A program made the position numbers and the translations under genes. Positions 18,347 to 24,596 of a stretch of 26,333 nt of DNA are shown here, in pieces (positions within the stretch are counted from its first letter, which is position 1; every line of letters begins with the position of its first letter). Under the pieces are notes generated by a model that saw only the letters and a list, made by a program, of their open reading frames with translations, ran no database searches and was not told the origin of the DNA. Origin of the DNA: a virus. The stretch is from IMG/VR virus record IMGVR_UViG_3300020193_000123, positions 1 to 26,333 of that record; one strand, written 5' to 3'.

Positions 18347-18797
18347 GCATACGCTCCTTTAGCCTAAGTACTATTTTCTGTATCTTAGTACGTGAATATT
18401 TCTTACGCTTGCATAACATAGTAAGATTATTGTTCTTATTGATACTATTTAGTATCTGATCGTAGCTGTTACCTTCGGAGTATAATTTCCACACATCCTG
18501 TTCCAGAGTAGAAAGTTTTGCAAAGGTTGCTGTATGCTGAAAGCTTCTACATTGAGAGTAGAACTCTTCAGTGTCTTCCTTGTAAGAAGAAGCTATATTA
18601 GTTGTCTCACGCTTAAGGTAATGACGGCTCTTACGCTCTATGTCTTCAAATCCTGATTCAGCTAGGATCTTGTACCACTTCTCTTGAAGCTCTTGGAAAG
18701 CGTTTCCCTTTTTTCTCACGGCAGTTCTTTTCTCTGAGTACTGGTCTGATGTTGATGTAGTGTTGCGCATCTCTGAATGCTTGTTCTCCTTGGTCAT
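18339..18797 (-). CDS. HTH DNA-binding protein overlapping HNH gene
   Basis: About 152 aa from ATG 18797; an upstream GTG (18827) and a later ATG (18770) are also possible, and none has a strong ribosome site. From about 18702 it reads AFQELQEKWYKILAESGFED, a familiar opening of small phage HTH proteins. The last third contains LSTLEQDVWKLYSEGNSYDQ, then a helix KYSRTKIQKIVLRLKERM. This is a helix-turn-helix resembling sigma region 4 or small terminase DNA-binding domains. It could recognise the packaging site or act as a regulator. It overlaps the HNH gene by up to 170 nt in a +1 frame, with an A6 run (18709-18714) inside the overlap that could join the two. Confidence 0.68.
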   Translation of the reverse strand: MTKENKHSEMRNTTSTSDQYSEKRTAVRKKGNAFQELQEKWYKILAESGFEDIERKSRHYLKRETTNIASSYKEDTEEFYSQCRSFQHTATFAKLSTLEQDVWKLYSEGNSYDQILNSINKNNNLTMLCKRKKYSRTKIQKIVLRLKERMLG

Positions 18798-19068
18798 ATG
18801 CTTCTCGTAGAGGGATAGAGTGATCACATTGCCATAATATCCCGCGGTTGTCCCAAGTCATTCCACTATGGAACTGCTTCTCAAGATGAGTCATAAGCTC
18901 TTCCTTGGTACATTGCATTGCATAGTTGTAGCTAGAAGAATTAGACTTTCTAAGAAGTAGTGTTACTTTATTGTTGGCTGTTTGTACGCTGCGGAACTTA
19001 TGATTGGTGTGCCATAGTAGCTTGTGACGTTCTTTCTTGTACTCTAGGCTCATGAAGTCTTTAGACAT
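18658..19068 (-). CDS. HNH endonuclease
   Basis: 136 aa. Carries CTKEELMTHLEKQFHSGMTW, then NRGILWQCDHSIPLREAYDQ, and YINIRPVLREKNCREKKGKR. The core Asp-His of the CDHSIPL strand, the Asn of YINIRP and a final Asn/Lys helix are the ββα-metal HNH layout as found in small phage nucleases. HNH proteins near terminase genes often help cut packaging ends, so a packaging role is plausible. ATG at 19068 with GGAG eight bases upstream. After about residue 120 the tail (RFPRASREVVQDPS) looks random, and it lies over the HTH gene that begins there in the +1 frame. Confidence 0.8.
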   Translation of the reverse strand: MSKDFMSLEYKKERHKLLWHTNHKFRSVQTANNKVTLLLRKSNSSSYNYAMQCTKEELMTHLEKQFHSGMTWDNRGILWQCDHSIPLREAYDQGEQAFRDAQHYINIRPVLREKNCREKKGKRFPRASREVVQDPS

Positions 19069-19107
19069 AGTAGTTGCTCCTTATAGTTACTTGCTTATAT
19101 ATAGTAC

Positions 19108-19704
19108 TTACTGCTCAATACTTTTGTAGCGTGTCTTAACTGCTGAAGCTAATAATAATGAAAAGTTCTTGTGTTCTTGCTCAATTATGTAATCTAGGAA
19201 CTCTATAGCTGGTTCTGCAGAGATTAGCTTTTTTAGTTCTTTATGAGCTTGATACTCTTGGTTGGAGTCTAGAAACTTCTTAACCTTCTTGAGAGACCCT
19301 CCCATCATCTTATTGTACTTGGGTGAGTATATTCCGTATAGAGAGTTAAAGATGGCAGTTGTGTGAATATTGAGTTCTTGAGCTATCATGGTTGGTCTTC
19401 GGTTGTTCTCAGTGATCTCAGTTAAGATGTACCTTGCATGATCTGATAGAGAATTAATTGCGTACCTTACAATCTCTATTAGCCACTTTTGTAGTACGTC
19501 TTCTGCTTGTTGTAGTTTGGCTAAGTAGTCTAGTTCTTGATCAGATAAGGTTTCTATTCCTGGCTCTTTGCTTAGTGTCCATATTCCGTGACGTGCATAT
19601 ACCATTGCGTCTGTGTAAGCTTCTGCACTAGTTGGTAGAGAGAGTACTTGGCTTATATTCTTAAACGTCTTGCGCTTCTTGTAGCTTCTTTTTGAGTTCT
19701 TCAT
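19108..19704 (-). CDS. HTH protein with sigma-like domain
   Basis: 198 aa. Basic N-terminus (KNSKRSYKKRKTFKN), then YTDAMVYARHGIWTL and a central HTH: LSDHARYILTEITENNRRPT followed by MIAQELNIHTTAIFNSLYGI and GGSLKKVKKFL. The motif order matches sigma-region-4-like HTH proteins often found in phages, possibly for promoter recognition or small-terminase DNA binding. The start at 19704 is in frame but without a clear Shine-Dalgarno site; it overlaps the previous gene by 44 nt, which suggests coupling, and a shorter start cannot be excluded. A 39-nt gap separates it from the HNH gene. Confidence 0.72.
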   Translation of the reverse strand: MKNSKRSYKKRKTFKNISQVLSLPTSAEAYTDAMVYARHGIWTLSKEPGIETLSDQELDYLAKLQQAEDVLQKWLIEIVRYAINSLSDHARYILTEITENNRRPTMIAQELNIHTTAIFNSLYGIYSPKYNKMMGGSLKKVKKFLDSNQEYQAHKELKKLISAEPAIEFLDYIIEQEHKNFSLLLASAVKTRYKSIEQ

Positions 19705-20152
19705 AGAGTTCTGCTTCTGTTAGCTTCCTTAGTTTATCTACTTGATGAGATAGTAACTCGTATCCTGGTTTTCCACCACACCACTTGAGTCCGCCTATGA
19801 CTATAGAAAATTCCTCTATAGAGTCAATCAGGTAGTAGTAGTTTGGCATTTTGTGTATTAGTACTAACTTAGGGTACTTACTAAAGTTATTGTACTTATG
19901 TTGCTTAATCTGTAAATGCTTGGTAACTACTCTAGATGTTTGGTACTCTATGTACAGATTGTTTATTAGGAAGTCTGGAGTAGTAGAGAACTTGCCTACT
20001 TGTCTTGTACTGTCTGTACCTATCTTCTGTCCACCTAATGGTTCTATTACGTTGGTGAAGAATATGTCTTCCTGTGCCCATGCCTTTTGAGTATTAGCCA
20101 AAGCTTCTTCAGGTGTTCTGTAATCACAATAGCTTCTTGGTAGCTTAGTCAT
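19661..20152 (-). CDS. Possible PD-(D/E)XK-type nuclease
   Basis: 163 aa from ATG 20152, whose ATG overlaps the TGA of the 60-aa gene by four bases. The frame also extends to a TTG at 20161, less likely. The core TTPDFLINNLYIEYQTS (Pro59, Asp60, Glu69, Gln71) matches the P-D then E-x-Q pattern seen in nucleases such as BglII. It is followed by a basic HLQIKQHKY strand. Neighbours are HTH and HNH proteins. The E-x-Q reading needs a structure check; otherwise this is a hypothetical protein. A DNA-end or host-DNA processing role is inference. Confidence 0.6.
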   Translation of the reverse strand: MTKLPRSYCDYRTPEEALANTQKAWAQEDIFFTNVIEPLGGQKIGTDSTRQVGKFSTTPDFLINNLYIEYQTSRVVTKHLQIKQHKYNNFSKYPKLVLIHKMPNYYYLIDSIEEFSIVIGGLKWCGGKPGYELLSHQVDKLRKLTEAELYEELKKKLQEAQDV

Positions 20153-20331
20153 GTTGGCCAAGCTGCTCTGTACACCCAGACTCTTGCTAGTACGTCATAC
20201 TTGGCTAGTTCTGATAGGTGTACTTGTATAAGCTTCCTGGTAGGCCAATGTATGAGAAACAGTATCTGAGAGTTAGGATGCCTTCTCATTACTTCTACAA
20301 TAGTCTCAACTCTTGGTGTAGTATGGCCCAT
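20149..20331 (-). CDS. 60-aa first gene of leftward operon
   Basis: MGHTTPRVETIVEVMRRHPN, then a hydrophobic strand ILFLIHWPTRKLIQVHLSEL and a C-terminal AKYDVLARVWVYRAAWPT. Not recognised. No strong ribosome site precedes its ATG at 20331. Its TGA overlaps the next gene's ATG as ATGA, which supports it being translated. It is the first leftward gene after the divergent gap, so it may be expressed early. Confidence 0.6.
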   Translation of the reverse strand: MGHTTPRVETIVEVMRRHPNSQILFLIHWPTRKLIQVHLSELAKYDVLARVWVYRAAWPT

Positions 20332-20419
20332 ATAGAGCTAGAGTTGTAGCCTTTTAAAGTATACTAAACTGATAGAGTTCTTAAAAACACTCTAAATTTA
20401 TATATATAAGGAGGCTATT
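20332..20419. promoter_or_regulatory. Divergent AT-rich intergenic promoter region
   Basis: 88 bp separating the leftward and rightward operons. On the minus strand TATACT (20363-20358) is a good -10-like hexamer with a weak -35 (TTTAAG, 16-bp spacer). Rightward, a TATATATATAAGG run (20399-20411) precedes AAGGAGG. An inverted repeat TAGAGT-N10-ACTCTA (20373-20394) sits between them and could be an operator. The location makes promoter function very likely. The exact elements are tentative, and no known phage polymerase promoter consensus was seen. Confidence 0.55.
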
Positions 20420-20674
20420 ATGAACAAGATGGACTATGCAATAGCGCAAGCAAAAGAGGCAAGACGTCAAGCTTACTTAGATGCCAAAGCCAGAACTGAA
20501 GCTAGAGACAGAGGTGAAGAGATGTTAGTTGTAGATGAAGATGGTGTCTGTAAGCAAGTACCTGTTCCTGCTAACTCTTCAAATAAGTTGAGTACTATAG
20601 TTGCTCTACTTGCTGCAGTGCTAGGTTTAGTGTTGCTTGGTTCCTTATTTCCTTCAGCAATTAAGGGAAGATAA
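20420..20674 (+). CDS. Small protein with C-terminal transmembrane anchor
   Basis: 84 aa. A charged helical N-terminal half (YAIAQAKEARRQAYLDAKAR), a short acidic strand (MLVVDEDGVCKQVPVP) and a C-terminal transmembrane helix (LSTIVALLAAVLGLVLLGSL) ending in a short basic tail. Excellent AAGGAGG six bases before the ATG. It is the first gene of the rightward operon. Tail-anchored topology could place it in the host membrane early in infection; function unknown. Confidence 0.75.
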   Translation: MNKMDYAIAQAKEARRQAYLDAKARTEARDRGEEMLVVDEDGVCKQVPVPANSSNKLSTIVALLAAVLGLVLLGSLFPSAIKGR

Positions 20675-20675
20675 T

Positions 20676-20810
20676 ATGTACATTGATACTTGGGTTATTA
20701 TTATTGTTCTGTATCTGGCCTGTTTGCTTGTCAAAGCCATTAAAGAAAATCAACAAGAGCTTGAAGAGCTCAAGCAGCAACTAAATAGAGAGGAGCACGA
20801 TGATGATTGA
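20676..20810 (+). CDS. 44-aa membrane-anchored coil protein
   Basis: Too short for most gene callers. MYIDTWVIIIVLYLACLLVK gives an N-terminal transmembrane helix. It is followed by a charged coil ENQQELEELKQQLNREEHDD and TGA at 20808-20810. Its ATG is two bases after the previous stop, with AAGGGAAG upstream. It overlaps the next gene by 8-11 nt. Topology (N-terminal anchor plus coil) mirrors small spanin or toxin-like proteins; function unknown. Confidence 0.62.
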   Translation: MYIDTWVIIIVLYLACLLVKAIKENQQELEELKQQLNREEHDDD

Positions 20811-21021
20811 TGGTGATGTTCTAAAACAGATTCATGAGTATATAGAGTTAAACTTGAATGAGCATTCAGAGTACCGCAGGCTTATGTTTGAGATTTACTC
20901 AGATATGGTGCACGGCGGTAGTGCTTTATATTCTCGGCAAGTTACTGCTATGCAGAATTCTCGTGATCCTTTTTCTAAACATATGGCAGAGTTAATAACT
21001 ACAGCTTGGGAGAAGTTATGA
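20803..21021 (+). CDS. 72-aa protein of unknown function
   Basis: Two tandem ATGs at 20800 and 20803; GAGGAG is seven bases before the second, the better spacing. Sequence: MIDGDVLKQIHEYIELNLNE, then HSEYRRLMFEIYSDMVHGG, ending MAELITTAWEKL. Predominantly helical and soluble, not recognised. Stops in an ATGA overlap with the next gene. Confidence 0.62.
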   Translation: MIDGDVLKQIHEYIELNLNEHSEYRRLMFEIYSDMVHGGSALYSRQVTAMQNSRDPFSKHMAELITTAWEKL

Positions 21022-21581
21022 ATTTAGGTGATTTAAGCTTGTGCGGAGTAATGGTGGGTGTAATGTATGGTGGTATAAAATATCTGAAATATTCTGAAAG
21101 GCTTGCATTGGAAGAGTTTCAGGCAAAAGAAAAATCTAAGTTAAAAGAGTTAGAAGCTCAAAAAGAAGAAAGAGAAAAGGCAAAAGAAGAGTACCAAGTT
21201 TGGTTAAATTCGTTGGACGGTAAAATGACAACATTGTTATTACGTTACGTAAAGTTTGCACAAACCGTTCCAACCAAACATCTATTTGAATTATTTCAGG
21301 AGATATGGAAGGTATACTTACATCATTTGCCTGAACAATTTGAGAGCCTTCCAGGTGGATATAAAGCTGAGATCACAGAGACTATGATCCAAGCTGGGCA
21401 GTCACAAATGGTACATGTACTTATGCATAACAAGATTGTAAAGATGGATCTAGTAGATCTAAACTTTGATCATTGGTACTCGGTGCAACGGTTAGGTCTT
21501 AAGGTGGAAGCAAAGTCCATAACACGTACCTTTAGCAGCTTTCATAAAGCTGCAGTTTCAGTTGTTAACACAGCTACGTAA
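21018..21581 (+). CDS. Protein with N-terminal hydrophobic segment and coiled coil
   Basis: 187 aa from ATG 21018 (GGGAG five bases upstream; overlaps previous stop as ATGA). An earlier in-frame TTG at 21006 is less likely. Residues about 5-22 are hydrophobic, possibly a membrane anchor. Residues about 28-65 are a Lys/Glu coiled coil (LEEFQAKEKSKLKELEAQK and onward), and the rest is a helical globular domain. Not recognised. The final codons hold a perfect hairpin at 21535-21553. Confidence 0.68.
   Translation: MNLGDLSLCGVMVGVMYGGIKYLKYSERLALEEFQAKEKSKLKELEAQKEEREKAKEEYQVWLNSLDGKMTTLLLRYVKFAQTVPTKHLFELFQEIWKVYLHHLPEQFESLPGGYKAEITETMIQAGQSQMVHVLMHNKIVKMDLVDLNFDHWYSVQRLGLKVEAKSITRTFSSFHKAAVSVVNTAT
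21535..21553 (+). other. Perfect 8-bp hairpin at end of coding region
   Basis: GCAGCTTT, loop CAT, AAAGCTGC: a full 8-bp stem with a three-base loop, inside the last codons of the coil-protein gene. It is about 40 nt upstream of the larger hairpin array. Could be part of the same RNA structure or a weak terminator, though no clean U-run follows. Confidence 0.6.
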
Positions 21582-21828
21582 CCTACACAATACCCTTTTC
21601 CCAGAGGCTAGTGCAACAAGTAAGCCCTTTAGTGACATAAAGGAATGCTTATGTTGCTACTATGTCTCTGGGAAGAGGTTATCAGTACCGATCAAGACTA
21701 TTAGAAGGAATCTACAAACCTTACCACTTTGGGGATGGCCCTTGTGGCTCCTTGATCCGGTATTGCTTCTATTCCGTGTAGCTGGTCTAGAAGCAGCAGA
21801 GGTTATGGGCTCTTATGTTAGATTATAA
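21562..21828 (+). CDS. Uncertain ORF covering the hairpin region
   Basis: 88 codons from TTG, no ribosome binding site, overlapping the previous gene by 20 nt. The product has a Trp/Leu-rich patch (LPLWGWPLWLLDPVLLLF) and a plausible helix after it, and codon choice near the end looks like phage genes. But most of its length folds into long hairpins at RNA level, and no start signal is evident. It may be coincidental or an overlapping gene. Confidence 0.25.
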   Translation: MLTQLRNLHNTLFPEASATSKPFSDIKECLCCYYVSGKRLSVPIKTIRRNLQTLPLWGWPLWLLDPVLLLFRVAGLEAAEVMGSYVRL

Positions 21829-21848
21829 CGTACCCTGAACCTTTTCCC
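21594..21848 (+). ncRNA. Candidate structured RNA: array of long hairpins
   Basis: The 386-nt gap 21582-21967 is mostly filled by strong inverted repeats. Hairpin I (21594-21678): outer 13 bp (CCTTTTCCCAGAG with CTCTGGGAAGAGG, one GU), then further stems of 4, 6, 5 and 6 bp with small bulges, tip loop GTGACA. Hairpin II (21683-21765): 14 bp with a single bulge, enclosing a smaller stem. Hairpin III: TGCTTCTA (21764-21771) with TAGAAGCA (21788-21795), sharing its first two bases with the base of hairpin II. Then AGAGGTTAT (21798) can pair with later ATAA and CCTTT. CCTTTTCCC is present twice (21594 and 21840), and both copies can pair with GGGAAGAGG (21670), giving alternative folds. No family recognised. 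Confidence 0.5.
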
Positions 21849-21903
21849 GTCGGCTGAGTGTTTCCAATCATCCACCCCTATTGTATCATATCCATAGATT
21901 TTG

Positions 21904-21943
21904 TCATGCATGATGTTGACTGCATTAAAAAAAACAAGATAGT
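21904..21943 (+). promoter_or_regulatory. Palindrome and promoter-like elements before helicase gene
   Basis: TCATGCATGA (21904-21913) is a perfect 10-bp palindrome. Two bases later TTGACT (21916-21921, one mismatch to the -35 consensus), 16 bp, then GATAGT (21938-21943, four of six to -10). An A8 tract lies in the spacer. This would start an mRNA just before the helicase, with the palindrome as a possible operator. Confidence 0.42.
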
Positions 21944-21967
21944 GTTATATATCATTTAGGAGACACT

Positions 21968-23887
21968 ATGAACTTTCCTGCCTTTAGTTATAATTCACAT
22001 AAGCTTAGAACTCATCAAGCCAAAGTAGTAGACGCTGTAGTCAATAATCTAAATACTTCTACTACTCACGTAATTGCATTCTGTACTGGTGGTGGGAAGA
22101 CTCATACTGCTAGAACTATTATTACACGCCTATTAGATACTAAGAGGTGTCTAGTTCTTACTCATAACCAGACTATCTTGCGTGACAACTTTAGTGAAGG
22201 CTTTGCTGATGATAAGGTTGTGATTGCTTATGAAGGCAAAGAAGATATAGCTAAGGCTGCTAATGCTAGAGTTGTAATAGCTATTCCTTCTGGCAGCTGG
22301 AAACATATTGCGCAGATGGGTACTTTTGACTATATCATTATAGATGAAGCTCACCAGTATATTGGTTCTGATTGTAGCATGTACAAGAATATTCAAGCTC
22401 ATCTTGGTGATATTCCTAAGATACTTCTTACTGCAAGTCACTACGGCTTTCAGGATCCTAGCTTTACTAAACATCTCTATTCTCGTGAAGAGGCTCTTGC
22501 TGACGGTGTAATCAGTGACGTTGAGATTCATCTTATTAGAACAGACTGGCATCCACGTAGCAATCAGTTTGATAGCAATGAGAACTTAAGAAGCAAGTAC
22601 ACTATTCCTAAAGTCTACGGTATTGAAGTATGTAAAGAGATAGCTCTTAGGATTAAAAAAGATGATTACATTAAGAAGTCTATGATTGCTTGTCATAACG
22701 TTAAGACAGCTCATAGGATGTTTGAGTACTTTAATGCTCTATTTCCCAATAAGGTTAGTCTATCCACTGCTGAGAATGATACTGAAGCCAAAGCATTCAA
22801 AGACTTTCAAGAGAATGATAACCACAGAATTATTGTAGTAGTTAATAGAGGTATCATTGGATTTGATTGTCCTGAGCTAGAGTGTTTGTTTGATCTTACC
22901 TTAACTAAGAACGTTGCTAGAGTTGAACAGTTGCTTGGTCGGCTACTTAGAGTAGCAGATGTTAGTAAAGTTTACTATAGGATTGCTCCTACAGTAGACC
23001 TACTTAATCATAGTATTGTTATGAATAGTGTTCTTGCTCTTAGCATTAACTCTAACAACCATCAGTACGATGGCTCTAAGGCAAGTCTCAAGATTATCTT
23101 TCATCCTGAAAATAAGGCAGCTATTCTTGCTGAGCAAGATGCTGCTAAAGCTAGGATCCAAGCTAGGATGCTAGAAGATGCTGAGCTAGATGAAGGTTCA
23201 GAGACAGACTATGCTGGTGCAGGTCAGCTAGCACAAATAGAAGATGGTAAAGTACTTAACTTCAAGTCTCCTCCTATCATGAAAGCTACTGAGTATGTAG
23301 ATAAGTTTAATAAGGCACTTAATGGTGGTTCAGATGTTTGGGCTCTAGAAGGATTTACTACATTGAGTGAAGCATTAGGTGGCAAGAAACCTGACTATTA
23401 TTGGACCTATGAAAAATGTTTAGAAGTAGCTAAAACTGTTAGTGGAGTAAATGAGATATGTAAAAAGTACAATAGTGCATATGCTATTATGTCACTTAAC
23501 AACTGGTTAGATAAAATCTATGAAGATGCTGGTTGGGATAAAAGTAAACGTAAGCTTAGTAGGACATATGAAGATTGTTTAGAAGTAGCTAAAACTGTTA
23601 GTGGAGTAGGTAAGTTAAGGGAAAAATGTCCTGGTGCATATGGCACTATTCGGCGTAACAATTGGATAGATAAAATCTATGAAGAAGCTGGTTGGGATAA
23701 AAGCAAACGTCTTACTAATAACTGGACATATGAAAATTGTTTAGAAGTAGCCAAAACTGTTAGTGGAGCAAAAGAGTTAAAGAAAAAGTACAGCGGTGCG
23801 GATTACGCTGTTCGGTACAACAATTGGTTAGATAAAATCTATGAAGAAGCTGGTTGGGATAAAAGCAAACGTAAGAAAAAGCATTGA
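21968..23887 (+). CDS. SF2 DEAH-type helicase with three C-terminal repeats
   Basis: 639 aa. Helicase motifs: Walker A TGGGKTH (40-46), DEAH box (126-129), TAS motif III (155-157) and motif VI QLLGRLLR (321-328), in the correct order. A Thr-His-Gln near residue 16 could be the upstream Gln motif. It should unwind or remodel nucleic acid in replication or repair. Residues about 479-635 are three near-identical modules, each with a CLEVAKTVSG segment and an NNW(L/I)DKIYE(D/E)AGWDKSKR segment. Such modules resemble small repeated DNA-binding domains seen on phage nucleases. Start at 21968 with AGGAG five bases upstream. The fusion is the odd feature. Confidence 0.9.
   Translation: MNFPAFSYNSHKLRTHQAKVVDAVVNNLNTSTTHVIAFCTGGGKTHTARTIITRLLDTKRCLVLTHNQTILRDNFSEGFADDKVVIAYEGKEDIAKAANARVVIAIPSGSWKHIAQMGTFDYIIIDEAHQYIGSDCSMYKNIQAHLGDIPKILLTASHYGFQDPSFTKHLYSREEALADGVISDVEIHLIRTDWHPRSNQFDSNENLRSKYTIPKVYGIEVCKEIALRIKKDDYIKKSMIACHNVKTAHRMFEYFNALFPNKVSLSTAENDTEAKAFKDFQENDNHRIIVVVNRGIIGFDCPELECLFDLTLTKNVARVEQLLGRLLRVADVSKVYYRIAPTVDLLNHSIVMNSVLALSINSNNHQYDGSKASLKIIFHPENKAAILAEQDAAKARIQARMLEDAELDEGSETDYAGAGQLAQIEDGKVLNFKSPPIMKATEYVDKFNKALNGGSDVWALEGFTTLSEALGGKKPDYYWTYEKCLEVAKTVSGVNEICKKYNSAYAIMSLNNWLDKIYEDAGWDKSKRKLSRTYEDCLEVAKTVSGVGKLREKCPGAYGTIRRNNWIDKIYEEAGWDKSKRLTNNWTYENCLEVAKTVSGAKELKKKYSGADYAVRYNNWLDKIYEEAGWDKSKRKKKH
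23402..23872 (+). repeat. Three tandem repeats inside helicase gene
   Basis: Units at about 23402-23551, 23561-23710 and 23723-23872, with periods of 159 and 162 nt. They are very similar at DNA level around TTAGAAGTAGC and GATAAAATCTATGAAG, which suggests recent duplication or homogenisation. Each codes for one about 50-aa module ending DKSKR. Confidence 0.85.
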
Positions 23888-23903
23888 TGAGAATGGATAC
23901 TAT

Positions 23904-24596
23904 ATGAAGATAACCCTATTACATCCTAGCCGCAAGCGTGACCACATTGACTACCTTGCAGTGATTGAGAAATGGAATCAACCTAGTCCTGAATATCATC
24001 TAGGTATAGATCAAGATGAAACTTCCTACTACGTTGGTAAAATCCCGTCAAGAATCAATGTACATGTATCTAGTGGTCTAACATTACAGAATACACAAAT
24101 CCCTTTGAATAAATCCAATATCAAGTTCTTCAATACTGCCATAAGTAAAACTAACGCTATGGCTGCTAAGGCCACTGGTGATTGGCTTTGGTTCATTGCT
24201 GATGACTTTGAGCCTAGCGTGTATTGGTACACTATGATAGAGAGTGCTCTTATGTGCTTTGATCCAAATGAGAGAATAGTATTCACTCTTGAAGGTAAAG
24301 ACAAAGGCAAGGTTAATCATCCTATTATGTCTAGAGGCTTTTATAAGTGGCAAGGTTACTTCTGGCATCCTGAGTATGCTCACGTCTATTGTGATGATGA
24401 CCTTTATCTTACAGCCAACAGTATTGGAGCACTCAAATCTCTTGACTTCTTAGCTCCTCATTTCTCTCATAATCACCCAGTTTCTACAGGTGATTGGTCA
24501 GACAAAATACACTGGACAGCCAATCAAAAGCACATATATGACTATGGATACAAAATATTTGAAGAGCGTAAGAATATTATAAAGGAGCTAAAATGA
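23904..24596 (+). CDS. Glycosyltransferase-like protein (GT-A fold candidate)
   Basis: 230 aa from ATG 23904, 16 bases after the helicase stop; the frame stays open upstream to 23841 inside the helicase but this start is nearer normal. Contains HPSRKRDHIDYLAVIEKWNQ at the start, NAMAAKATGDWLWFIADDFE in the middle (the usual glycosyltransferase family 2 pattern, with ATGDW then a hydrophobic strand and DD), and CDDDLYLTA later. It should use a nucleotide sugar; the acceptor is unknown (phage DNA bases, proteins or host glycans). The end overlaps the next gene by four bases (ATGA). Confidence 0.72.
   Translation: MKITLLHPSRKRDHIDYLAVIEKWNQPSPEYHLGIDQDETSYYVGKIPSRINVHVSSGLTLQNTQIPLNKSNIKFFNTAISKTNAMAAKATGDWLWFIADDFEPSVYWYTMIESALMCFDPNERIVFTLEGKDKGKVNHPIMSRGFYKWQGYFWHPEYAHVYCDDDLYLTANSIGALKSLDFLAPHFSHNHPVSTGDWSDKIHWTANQKHIYDYGYKIFEERKNIIKELK

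Noticed and set aside
18700-18720. A6 followed by G3 as a -1 slippery site
   Set aside because: The HTH frame is +1 to the HNH frame, so a standard -1 slip would not join them; only +1 or a base-count error would.
21594-21848. Retron, tRNA or CRISPR explanation for the hairpins
   Set aside because: No reverse transcriptase nearby, no cloverleaf with T-arm motif, and no regular repeat-spacer spacing.
22151-22552. 133-codon minus-strand frame within helicase gene
   Set aside because: Opposite strand of conserved helicase motifs; no ribosome site and no recognisable domain.
24029-24383. Two minus-strand frames inside glycosyltransferase-like gene
   Set aside because: Antisense to a gene with clear motifs and coupled neighbours; they overlap one another and lack start signals.
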